A DNA stretch of 60,000 nucleotides from contig OX442321.1 of assembly GCA_949358305.1 (NCBI GenBank), forward strand, positions 1,800,001 to 1,860,000, given 5' to 3'. Source of the DNA: Strigamia acuminata. Lineage: Eukaryota > Arthropoda > Chilopoda > Geophilomorpha > Linotaeniidae. Below the pieces are notes generated by a model. It was given only the letters and a program-made list of their open reading frames with translations, did not search any database and was not told the origin of the DNA. Below, piece by piece: positions 31,206 to 40,565 of this stretch. Positions within the stretch are counted from its first letter, which is position 1. Every line of letters starts with the position of its first letter. The position numbers and the translations under genes were made by a program.

Positions 31206-31445
31206 ATGAAATTGATCGATTTCGTCTTTTTCTTGTTTGTATTCAGCGTCGTCGTTTACAACACTTGGTAAAGTTTTTTTTAGAACATTAATGTAATGAT
31301 TTTTCTATAATTTGTATTGTTTTTTTAAAGTGTTGAAGCAAAATTCCGTTGCCCCAATGGCCGGCAATGTCCAAAAGGATACAAGTGTGCCGTGGATGAA
31401 TGCGAACCACTGACCGGCAGCAAGCAAGGCTTAATTAATGCATAA
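31206..31445 (+). CDS. Secreted four-cysteine peptide gene (copy D1)
   Basis: Exons are 31206-31267 and 31331-31445, with a 63-nt intron in phase 2 (donor GTAAAG, acceptor TTTAAAG), 58 residues. Exon 1 encodes Met-Lys followed by about 18 hydrophobic residues. The split Cys codon leads into Val-Glu-Ala, a good signal-peptidase site. The mature part has C-x5-C-x5-C-x4-C, is rich in Lys, Gly and Pro, and ends in a 12-residue polar tail. D3 at 39336 differs by only two codons in the mature part (Lys/Gln and Ala/Pro). AATAAA begins 6 nt after the stop. Family unknown to me. Confidence 0.82.
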
Positions 31446-31626
31446 TTGCCAATAAATTACAATTTACAAGAGTTTATCCTGTTTCTATTTTTTTAAATCG
31501 TAAAATCTTAAAGGTCACAGGAAAAAATTGTGCTTATATCTCCAATCGTCGCGATCGATCTAACGGAGATCCAAGATGGCGGCCAAAATGTGCAATTTGA
31601 ACGAGAAAACTCGTTACACGGAGATT

Positions 31627-31708
31627 TAAACGACCTAAAAAGGTCGTTTATTTTCGGCTCGTTTAAACCGATTTAAACGAGCTTTTAAACGAGAATCTCG
31701 TTTAAAAG
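31627..31708. repeat. Three consecutive perfect hairpins
   Basis: 31627-31650 is a 10-bp stem with a 4-nt loop. 31657-31682 is an 11-bp stem with a 4-nt loop. 31682-31708 is a 13-bp stem around one base. All are built from TTTAAACGA/TCGTTTAAA. Confidence 0.8.
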
Positions 31709-31866
31709 TTTGTGGAAACGGGTTTAAACGACCGTTTATCAGTTTTTGAATGCGCCTTACTGTTAAACTTCGAACCGAGTAGTAATTGTTCCGCCATTAC
31801 GATTTTCAAAAGTTTATAAATAGTGTCACTAGGTGGGGTTATTTACATGTGTGCGGTACCATCCTG

Positions 31867-31986
31867 CATTACTTAAGATCTTATAAACTTATGAGATCTT
31901 GCGAGATCGTAAAAGAATGGTATTGTTGTTACCAACAACACCATTTTTTTCTAGCGAGATTTTGTGAGATTTTACCTAAAGTAATG
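31867..31986. mobile_element. MITE-like 120-bp foldback element
   Basis: The ends CATTACTTAAG and CCTAAAGTAATG form an imperfect terminal inverted repeat. The middle has AATGGTATTGTTG and CAACAACACCATT as a hairpin. A second copy is at 39911-40018, while the equivalent place in the middle 2.5-kb unit lacks it. Confidence 0.55.
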
Positions 31987-32529
31987 TAAAGTAATGTGAC
32001 ATGCATTCCTTGCCAACTTAGCTTGTTTGTTACCCGTTGTCATCCCAGAATACAGTGCGGCTATATATTATGTGGCGCCATCGGTGGCAAAACGCATTGA
32101 ACATGTGGATATGTGTCCATGTTATCTTTGGTTCGTGATATAACTTGGTCACGTGACAAGTCAATAGCTAATGGGATTCTGCCACGGGTTTTAAGAAACA
32201 GTAGGCGCATTCAATAACTGTTCGTCTAAATTTTCATCTCCACGAATTTTTAGACGAAATGTTTTGTTTCTGAATGCAATCGTTTATTTGGTAAATTCCA
32301 ATTGTTTGATGAATCTTTTTTTTAAAGTCTCTGGTTTCTTTGTAAATGTAAATCTTGGTTGAAATAAAATGGATGCGTGTTGTCACCATGAAATTTGTAT
32401 GTTCACTGGGGTCAAGTTTATTGTCTCACAAAAGCTATATACAAGAAACGCTCTTATTGGAGCAACACTAATCCGTTAATTGGCTTCAGCTGCATTCCTA
32501 AGAGGGGTGCTGAAGCCAAGTTGAGTGGA

Positions 32530-32945
32530 TTTGTACCTGTTTCGCCGAATCCTGTTTCGCCGAATCCCGTTTCGCCGAATCTGGAATTCCCGTTTCGCCG
32601 AATCTGGAATTCTCGTTTCGCCGAATCTCGAATTCCCGTTTCGCCGAATCAGAAAAAAGAAGTAATCGATCACTTTTTCAAATTTTTCGTTTTTCCACAT
32701 TTCCACACAATTTCCACACAATTCAACCTAACCTAACCTAACCAATTTCCACACAATTCCTAAGAAGGGCTAATAAGGGGGGGCTGCACCCCCCTTTGAC
32801 CCCCCGCGAACCTAACCTTACTGGTTTTTTGATGCAAAACCTTATTTTGTGGGGAAATGTGGAAACGAAAAATTAGAAAAATTGATCGATTAATCACTTT
32901 TTCCTGATTCGGCAAAACGGGAATTCGAGATTCGGATTTATTATT
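32530..32945. repeat. Foldback element with TTTCGCCGAATC repeats
   Basis: The left arm has five TTTCGCCGAAT units at 32540-32650, followed by TCGATCAC and TTTCCACA. The right arm near 32845-32945 repeats these inverted (TGTGGAAACG, GATCGATTAATCAC, GATTCGGCAAAACGGGAATTC). The centre contains CCTAACCTAACCTAACC and a C-rich stretch. Confidence 0.7.
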
Positions 32946-33079
32946 AGCGGAAGCTAACTTTCAAGCTTTGAAGCATTGAATTCGACACCAATGGCAACCG
33001 TCTCTCATTATTTTGTTAAATAAAAAAAAGAATAAATTGTTTTAATTTGTAATTTATTGACAATTAATACAAGCCATTC

Positions 33080-33300
33080 TTAATACGCATTGACGCATCT
33101 ACCACCAAAACAGGCATATGCAGGTGGACAGCGACCGCAAGCAGCAGCAACTTGAACACTTTAAAAAATAATTATACAAAAATCACTTAATAGTAATTAA
33201 TCAAACCAGCTCAAATCTTGTAAACAATTCAACTGTACCAATTGTTGTAAACGACGACACTGAATACAAACACGAAAAACACGAAATCAATCAATTTCAT
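33080..33300 (-). CDS. Secreted four-cysteine peptide gene (copy B', inverted)
   Basis: In sense the exons are 33300-33239 and 33158-33080, with an 80-nt intron, phase 2, 46 residues. The signal peptide matches copy B. The mature part keeps C-x2-C-x5-C-x4-C but differs at several residues between cysteines and stops at the regular position. An AATAAA signal follows in the sense direction. Exon 1, intron and UTRs resemble copy B more closely than the inter-cysteine residues do. Confidence 0.78.
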
Positions 33301-33457
33301 TTTGGGTTTTTGTTTCTCTGCTGATGCTCTGAAAATTCAACGTAAAACTGACGATATTTCTATTCGATTCGTAGCTATTATAACAATGAAATCAAAACCA
33401 ATAAAAATTAATCACAGCATACTTTGAAAACAATGAAATCGATCCAACAAATTACGT

Positions 33458-33472
33458 AACAATACTATTGTT
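33458..33472. promoter_or_regulatory. Shared upstream palindrome (gene at 33300, minus)
   Basis: AACAATACTATTGTT lies about 160-170 bp upstream of the start codon in the sense of the minus-strand gene. Confidence 0.6.
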
Positions 33473-33596
33473 GTATTCAGAAGTTGCCAGGAGATGGCGT
33501 CAGACAGAAAAAATTACATTTACAACAAAATAAATTCTAGTAATGTGTAATTTATTGTCAGTTACTACAAGCCATTGTTAATTCACTTTCTACTAT

Positions 33597-33836
33597 TTAG
33601 ATGCATTTGAAATCAACACAATTAAGTCCCTCGCAACATTTCCAGCGTTCAGTGCACATGAATGATTTATATATGCAGCCCGGAACGCTTGTAACTTTTG
33701 ATGCAACACTTGAAAAGAAAAGTTGTAAAAACATTAGCAATTGGCCTCCCAAATGTAATTTAAAATTATTGTACCAATCAATGTGAATGATGATGCAGAG
33801 TAAAAAGAAAATAAAAGTTAAATTTATGAATTTCAT
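33597..33836 (-). CDS. Secreted six-cysteine peptide gene, knottin-like (copy A', inverted)
   Basis: In sense the exons are 33836-33775 and 33708-33597, with a 66-nt intron, phase 2, 57 residues. The cysteine spacing C-x6-C-x5-CC-x4-C-x4-C is identical to copy A at 28635. Only a few residues differ, before and just after the first cysteine. Both copies look intact, so the inverted duplication has kept two working frames. Confidence 0.8.
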   Translation of the reverse strand: MKFINLTFIFFLLCIIIHIDWYNNFKLHLGGQLLMFLQLFFSSVASKVTSVPGCIYKSFMCTERWKCCEGLNCVDFKCI

Positions 33837-34440
33837 GTTGATTTTGGCTTCGCTGCTGTACACGTTCAGAGCAAGTGTTTGCGTTCCTGTACAATTTTTG
33901 GCTGTTAAAACGTTGAAATTCAAACCCATAAAAATTGATATGTGCATACTTGTACTTTGAAAGCACTGAAATCAATAAGGTATAAAAATTATCATATTAA
34001 ATTATTGTTGTTTTATGTGGCCTTCAAAGTGGTTTTTGTTTTATTACAGGAGATGTTAATTTTATATCAAATATGATTTTCTAATATTTTTGGGATATTT
34101 TTCTTTGTGTAAATTGTTTTGATTTTCTTCTGAGAGTTTTATAGACTTCATAATAACTTTTTTTCTAAATTTTCTCATGTTTTTATTAATTTTTTTCTAA
34201 TTTTTTTTTTAAAAATTCTTATTAATTTTTTTTCTAAATTTTGTTAAAATCTTATTAATTTTTTTTTTAAATTTTCTCACGTTCTTATTAATTTTTTTTC
34301 TAAATTTTTTCACGTTCTTATTAATTTTTTTCTAAATTTTCTTAAATTCTTATCAATTTTTTTCCTAAATTTCTACATTTTTCTACATTTTCTACCCAAT
34401 TTTCGTAAATATTCTAAATTTGCTACACTTTTCACGGCTG

Positions 34441-35205
34441 TCTTTCAGGATTATAGCCTTGTGAATCTCTTCCACAGTCATGTCATTGTTGATATTTATT
34501 CCGTCGAGCTTCGCTTGCTCGCGGAGTGCGTCTGTGAGTGTTTGGTCGGATGCCACGTTGTGGGGGGAGAGCCACGGGACGCTGGACACAACACACACGA
34601 TGATTATCCACCGAAATACAGCCAAAGACACAGGTTTAGTTATGATTATTAATCATATTTATTTATTGTTGTCTAGGGGTATGATTGGTGTCTCAGGTGT
34701 ATTTCCCAATGCAATGACTGCGGACAGCCATCCCTAACAAGACCTCGTGGCACGGCGGCCATTGGCCGCATGACACACGTGGTCGGAATCGCATGTTCGG
34801 CCGCGTCGCCGTAACGGCGTACTTGGACGCTCAGGTTCCGGTGGGCAACAGAGTCGCTACGCCGATCGTTCGGGTCGTCGTCATAGTCAGAAGGAAGAGC
34901 GGTCGTGGAAGCGACCGTTTGCCTTGCTGGCTAGTGGAGAACTCCTTGGGCCTCTGTGAGGCCCACCCACTTCCGGAAGGGCACTTCCGGGTCCCGATTG
35001 GTGGAACCAATGGCCTGCAGCTCCACCTGGTGCGGGGGACCGCAACAGGCTGCGCACAAGAGACACGAGTGGCGCCAGAGCTGCACTAAGTGCCCTGTGT
35101 CGCAGGCAAGTGATCAGCCTGCGTGGGCAGCTGGTCACACGTCCATCATAGTGACACGCACTGGTGACGAAGAAATCTCCATGTTGGATTCTTCACCTCA
35201 ATCAT
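34441..35205. other. GC-rich island of unknown origin
   Basis: This stretch is clearly richer in G and C than the AT-rich cluster on both sides and does not align with any other part of the window. A minus-strand frame at about 34441-34631 reads as a hydrophobic segment followed by a polar, alternating-charge region, but no in-frame ATG precedes it. Other short frames on both strands (for example 34793-35089) are not convincing. It could be a fragment of an unrelated mobile element or gene. Confidence 0.45.
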
Positions 35206-35214
35206 TCCGGATAC

Positions 35215-35229
35215 AACAATAGTATTGTT
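35215..35229. promoter_or_regulatory. Shared upstream palindrome (gene at 35431)
   Basis: AACAATAGTATTGTT lies 216 bp before the start codon, as in the first unit. Confidence 0.55.
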
Positions 35230-35430
35230 TCGTAATTTGGGTGGGTCGATTTCTTTGTTTTCAAAGTGTGCTGTGATTAATTTTTATTGGTTTAAATTTC
35301 AATGTTTTCAAAGTATGCTGTGATTAATTTTTATTGTTTTTGATTTCAATGTGATAATAGCTAAGAATCGAATAGAAATATCATCAGTCTTACGTTGAAC
35401 TTTCAGCGCAGCGGAGAATCAAAAATCAAA

Positions 35431-35647
35431 ATGAAATTGATTAATGTCGTGTTTTGCTTGTTTGTATTCAGTGTTGTCGTTTACAACAAATGGTACGGTT
35501 GAATTGTTTACAAGATTTGAGCTGGTTTAATTAATTACTATTAATTGCAATGTTAGTAATTTTTGTATACCGGTAATTATTTTTTAAAGTGTTCAAGCTA
35601 CTGTTTGCGGCGGCGGCCGTCGCTGTCTACCCGGAGAATTGTCGTAA
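35431..35647 (+). CDS. Short two-cysteine secreted peptide gene (C2)
   Basis: Exons are 35431-35492 and 35590-35647, intron 97 nt, phase 2, 39 residues. The start codon and signal peptide are intact. Exon 2 encodes a Gly/Arg-rich stretch with two cysteines (C-x5-C) and ends at an early TAA. Downstream of that TAA, in the +1 frame, lie two more Cys codons at the family spacing, so the gene looks frameshifted relative to its relatives. The same break is present in all three C copies. Either it is a fixed short peptide, or a pseudogene that was later triplicated. Confidence 0.5.
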
Positions 35648-35964
35648 ATGCGTCACATTGAAATAAGAATGGCTTGTAGTAAATGTTAATAAATTACAAA
35701 TTAGAAGAATTTATTCTTTCTTTTATTTAAAAAAAAATGAGGGAGGGTGTTTTAATGTACTTTTAGCTGCGGCTCTTATTCGAGGGCGGCTCTTAATCGA
35801 AGGAGTATGGTTATTTTATTCCGTAAGATAGTTTGGGGTAGTATTCGGTCTGACGTCATCCCTTGGTATATCTCCTTACAAATGAGACGGAATTTAATTT
35901 TGGAGATAAAAATTGCAATAAGAAATTTGATTTTTACTTGTAGAATGAAATTTTGTCGCGTAAA

Positions 35965-36430
35965 ATACAACTTTTATGTTTTAAATGCAAATTTTACACG
36001 TTAAACTCGCATTTTTTAAGTAAAAATTACATTTTACACACAAAAAACAGCATTTTACAGCTAAAATTTGGGTTTTACACACAAAAAAACAGCATTTTAC
36101 AGCTAAAAATTGGGTTTTACACACAAAAATTGCATTTTACACATTACAAATTGCATTTTACACATAAAAATTGCATTTTACGCACAAAAAATTGCATTTT
36201 ACGCATTAAAAATTGCATTTTACACATTAAAAATTGCATTTTACACATTAAAAATTGCATTTTACACATTAAAAATTGCATTTTACACATAAAAATTAAA
36301 TTTTACACATAAAAAATTGCATTTTACACATTAAAAATTGCATTTCACACACAAAAATTAAATTTTACACATAAAAATTGCATTTTACACAAAAAATTGA
36401 ATTTCATAAATAGAAAATTGCATTTTTTAC
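35965..36430. repeat. 20-21 bp tandem array in the second unit
   Basis: About twenty TTTTACACAT/AAAAATTGCA units, more than at 30460-30735, so the array length changes between copies of the unit. Confidence 0.9.
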
Positions 36431-36700
36431 GTACAAATTCCAATTTACATTTTATACATTAATTCACTAAAAAAGAAGATCAAAACATCTACAAACCAAA
36501 AGTGTAAAACTAAAACAATTAATATCAAATGACTCAAATAACCTAAATTAGGTTTATTTTTATATCGTATTTCTAATAAAACCTCTTTTTTAATTCCACA
36601 GTAAAACGGGATATTGGAATGACGTGTTTTATATAAATATAAGATCTACCGGTAGTTAAATTTAAAAAATAATCTCTTGGAATATCAATTCCAATAAAAC

Positions 36701-36715
36701 AACAATACTATTGTT
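36701..36715. promoter_or_regulatory. Shared upstream palindrome (gene at 36881)
   Basis: AACAATACTATTGTT lies 180 bp before the start codon. Confidence 0.6.
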
Positions 36716-36880
36716 TGATAATCTGAATATAGGTGTGTCGAATTCAATGCTTCAAACGTATGCTGTAATTAATTTTGACAGGTTTTGATTTCAATGTTTT
36801 AATAGCTGAGAATTAAATAGAAAGATCATCACTCTTACCTCGAATTCGCAGAGCACAGAACCAAATAATCCAAAATCAAA

Positions 36881-37111
36881 ATGAAATTGATCGATTTCGT
36901 CTTTTTCTTGTTTGTATTCAGCGTCGTCGTTTACAACACTTGGTACAGTTTTTTTTAGGAAATTAATGTAATGATTTTTGTATTATTTGTATTATTTTTT
37001 TCAAGTGTTGAAGCAAGATCCCGTTGTCCCAATGGCGTGATCTGTCCACACGGATACAAGTGTGTCGGGGATTCATGCGTCGTAATGTTCGGAAGGGAAA
37101 TGCTTGATTAA
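36881..37111 (+). CDS. Secreted four-cysteine peptide gene (copy D2)
   Basis: Exons are 36881-36942 and 37006-37111, intron 63 nt, phase 2, 55 residues. The signal peptide is the same as in D1. The mature part keeps C-x5-C-x5-C-x4-C, but most residues between and after the cysteines differ from D1 and D3, and the C-terminal tail is different. UTRs and intron remain close to D1. This contrast suggests fast or relaxed evolution of the mature region. Confidence 0.8.
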
Positions 37112-37983
37112 GAATGGCTTGTATTAATTGCCAATAAATTACAATTTACAAGAGTTTATCCTGTTTTTATTTTTTTAAATCTTAAAATCTTAAAGGTCAT
37201 AGGAAGAGAAATGAAAAATTTCTCTCATCTCTTTAAAATAACCTTAAAAAAGGTTATGTAACATTTTTAACTGTTCAACTTACGGGATATTGTTAAAAGT
37301 TAAAAGTACTGTTAAACTTCGAATCGAGCAGTAATTGTTCCACCATTACGATTTTCAAAAGGTTTAACTTAAGATAACTAAGATAAGTTGTATAGTACTA
37401 ATTTGATAGTGCTCTACAACTTTGTAATTGGAAATTTTGCTGTATCTTAAACGGTTTAAAAGTTAGCAAGTGAATGACCTTGAAAATGACCTTCAAGGTC
37501 AAATTTGATGACGTCATTGGATTGCTCTCACCCAACTTCCTGTACGATCGCTTCATCAAAGTTGGCCTAGATGCAATTGCTCAGGAAATATTTGGAGGGA
37601 ACCAGACTTTTAGGACACCCTGCATATTATGTGGCGCCATCGGTGGCAAAACGCATTGAACATGTGGATACGTGTCCATGTTATCCTTGGTTCATGATAT
37701 AACTTGGTCATGTGACAAGTCAATAGCCAATGGGAGTTTGTCATGGGTTTTAAGAAACAGTGGAATCACGTGTTTGATATAAAACGAGTGCTAGTTAAAT
37801 CTAATGCAAACCATAATGGTCACATTATTAATTTTTATTGGTTTACATTTCAATGTTTTCAAAGTATGCTGTGATTAATTTTTATTGGGTTTCATTTCAA
37901 TGTTTTAATAGCTAAGAATCGAATAGAAATATATCGTCAGTCTTACGTTGAACTTTCAGCGCAGCAGAGAATCAAAAATTAAA

Positions 37984-38179
37984 ATGAAATTGATTGATTT
38001 CGTGTTTTGCTTGTTTGTATTCAGTGTCGTCGTTTACAACAATTGGTACAAGATTTGAGCTGGTTTAATTATTTACTATTACTTACAATGTTAGTGATTT
38101 GTGTATAACTATTTTTTAAAGTGTTCAAGCTACTGTTTGCGGCGGCGGCCGTCGCTGTCTACCCGGAGAATTGTCGTAA
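37984..38179 (+). CDS. Short two-cysteine secreted peptide gene (C3)
   Basis: Exons are 37984-38045 and 38122-38179, intron 76 nt, phase 2, 39 residues. The mature part is the same two-cysteine Gly/Arg-rich peptide as in C2, with the same early TAA. The promoter region is shorter than in C2 and lacks the AACAATAGTATTGTT palindrome. AATAAA follows in the 3' UTR. Confidence 0.5.
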
Positions 38180-38499
38180 ATGCGTCACATTGAAATAAGA
38201 ATGGCTTGTATTAATTGTCAATAAATTACAATTTACAAGAATTTATTCTTTTTTTTATTTAAAAAAAATGAGGGACGGTGTTTTAATGTACTTTTAGCTG
38301 CGGCTCTTATTCGAGGGCGGCTCTTAATCGAAGGAGTACGGTTATTTTATTCCGTAAGATAGTTTGGGTTAGTATTCGGTCTGACGTCATCCGTTGGTAT
38401 CTCCTTACAAATGAGACGGAATTTAATTTTGGAGATAAAAATTGCAATATAAAATTTGATTTTTACTTGTAGAATGAAATTTTGTCGCGTAAAATACAA

Positions 38500-38955
38500 C
38501 TTTTATGTTTTAAATGCAAATTTTACATGTTAAACTCGCATTTTTTAAGTAAAAATTGCATTTTACACACACAAAAACAGCATTTTACAGCTAAAAATTG
38601 GGTTTTACACACAAAAATTGCATTTTACACATTAAAAATTGCATTTTACACATTAAAAATTGCGTTTTACACATAAAAATTAAATTTTACACACAAAAAA
38701 TTGCATTTTACACATTAAAAATTGCATTTTACACATAAAAATTAAATTTTACACATAAAAAATTGCATTTTACACAAAAAAATAAATTTCATACATAGAA
38801 AATTGCACTTTTCACAAAAAATAAATTTCATACATAGAAAATTGCACTTTTCACAAAAAATAAATTTCATACATAGAAAATTGCACTTTTCACAAAAAAT
38901 AAATTTCATACATAGAAAATTGCACTTTTCACAAAAAATTGCATTTTTACGTACA
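38500..38955. repeat. Tandem array in the third unit, with 39-bp higher-order repeat
   Basis: 20-21 bp TTTTACACAT/AAAAATTGCA units are followed at about 38780-38935 by four copies of a 39-bp unit containing TTTCATACATAGAAAATTGC. The 39-bp unit looks like a dimer of diverged shorter units. Confidence 0.88.
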
Positions 38956-39335
38956 AATTCCAATTTACATTTTATACATTAATTCACTAAAAAAAGAAGA
39001 TCAAAACATCTACAAACAAAAATGTAAAACTAAAACAATTAACAACAAATGACTCAAATAACCTAAAACAGGTTTATTATTATATTGTATTTCTAATAAA
39101 ACCTCTCTTTTAATTCCACAGTAAAACGGGATATTGAAATGACGTATTTGATATAATATACCGCTAGTTAAATTTAAAAAATAATCTCTTGTAATTTCGC
39201 TTCAAAAAGTATGCTGTAATTATTTTTGATGGGTTTTGATTTCAATGTTTTAATAGCTTGAATAGAATTAAATAGAAATATCATCACTCTTATCTCGAAT
39301 TCGCAGAGCACAGAACCAAAAAATCAAAAATCAAA

Positions 39336-39576
39336 ATGAAATTGATCGATTTCGTCTTTTTCTTGTTTGTATTCAGCGTCGTCGTTTACAACACTTGGTA
39401 CAGTTTTTTTTAGAACATTAATGTAATGATTTTTCTATAATTTGTATTATTTTTTTTAAAGTGTTGAAGCACAATTCCGTTGCCCCAATGGCCGGCAATG
39501 TCCAAAAGGATACAAGTGTCCCGTGGATGAATGCGAACCACTGACCGGCAGCAAGCAAGGCTTAATTAATGCATAA
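39336..39576 (+). CDS. Secreted four-cysteine peptide gene (copy D3)
   Basis: Exons are 39336-39397 and 39462-39576, intron 64 nt, phase 2, 58 residues, C-x5-C-x5-C-x4-C. It is almost the same as D1, although D2, not D3, lies physically between them in the array order. This suggests recent gene conversion or a nested duplication history. AATAAA follows the stop closely. Confidence 0.82.
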
Positions 39577-39910
39577 TTGCCAATAAATTACAATTTACAA
39601 GAGTTTATCCTGTTTTTATTTTTTTAAATCTTAAAATCTTAAAGATCATAGGAAGAGAAATGAAAAATTTCTCTGATATCTTTAAAATAAGACTTAAAAA
39701 AGGTTATGTAACATTTTTAACTGTTCAACTTAGGGATATGTTTAAAAGTACTGTTAAACTTCGAACCGAGCAGTAATTGTTTCGCCATTACGATTTTCAA
39801 AAGTTTATAAATAGTGTCACTAGGTGGCGTTATTTATACGTCATCGACGACAAACAAGCACGAAAATTCAAGCGCCGTGATAGTGAGTTCCGGTGTGCGG
39901 TACCATCCTT

Positions 39911-40018
39911 CATTACTTAAGATCTTATAAACCTACGAGATCTCGCGAGATCATAAAAGAATGGTATTGTTGTTGCCAACAACACCATTTTTCTAGCGAG
40001 ATTTTACCTAAAGTAATG
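39911..40018. mobile_element. MITE-like foldback element, second copy
   Basis: It has the same CATTACTTAAG...TAAAGTAATG ends and AATGGTATTGTTG hairpin as 31867-31986, with a shorter right half. Confidence 0.55.
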
Positions 40019-40411
40019 CAGGATAAAATGGACACGTATCCGTGTGTTATTTCCTATTGATTCGTTGTTCTGTGCGCTGATTGGCTGACAGCAATCACGT
40101 GTCATGCATTCTTGCCAACTTAGCATGTTTGTTACTTCTTGTTATCCCAGAATACAGCGCGGCTATATATTATGTGGTATTGTGGCGCCATCAGTGGAAA
40201 AACACATTGAACATGTGGATACGTGTCCATGTTATCCTTGGTTCATGATATAACAGGTCATTAGCCAATGGGAGTTTGTCGCAGGTTTTACAAAACAGAG
40301 TGTAAAAAATTTAAAGTATTGGAATCACGTGTTTGATATAAAATGAGATCCGGTTAAATCAAACAATAACCATTTGGAAAACTAATGCAAACCGTAATGG
40401 CCACATAAAAC

Positions 40412-40426
40412 AACAATAGTTTTGTT
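40412..40426. promoter_or_regulatory. Upstream palindrome, degenerate (gene at 40566)
   Basis: AACAATAGTTTTGTT lies 154 bp before the start codon. One half matches exactly; the other has one change. Confidence 0.5.
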
Positions 40427-40565
40427 TGATCATTGTTACAGGTTCCGGTTTGTTGATTTCAATGCTTTCAAAGAATGCCGTGATTAATTTTTAAGTGTTG
40501 CGACTTCAATGTGTGAATATCAGCATTTTTATATTGAATTTACAGAGCGAGAAGCAAAAATCAAA

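Larger units (their letters stand above)
29730..32220 (+). repeat. First copy of a roughly 2.5-kb repeated unit (C gene, 21-bp array, D gene, tail)
   Basis: The order is palindrome, C-type gene (29953), 21-bp array, D-type gene (31206), then a tail containing GTTAAACTTCGAACCGAG. It recurs at about 35210-37780 and 37790-40290 with high similarity in coding and non-coding parts. Confidence 0.85.
33000..34440 (-). repeat. Right arm of the 1.4-kb inverted duplication
   Basis: This is the reverse complement of 28075-29490, with peptide genes at 33080-33300 and 33597-33836 in mirrored order and orientation. Confidence 0.9.
35210..37780 (+). repeat. Second copy of the 2.5-kb unit
   Basis: It contains the palindrome at 35215, C2 at 35431, an array at 35965-36430, D2 at 36881 and a tail to about 37780 that lacks the MITE-like insert of the other two copies. 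Confidence 0.85.
37790..40290 (+). repeat. Third copy of the 2.5-kb unit
   Basis: It contains C3 at 37984, an array at 38500-38955, D3 at 39336 and a tail with the MITE-like element at 39911. The upstream palindromes of both genes are missing here. Confidence 0.85.

Noticed and set aside
32721-32745. Telomere or chromosome-end call from the CCTAACC run
   Set aside because: Only three units, inside a foldback element and flanked by gene clusters; not a telomere.
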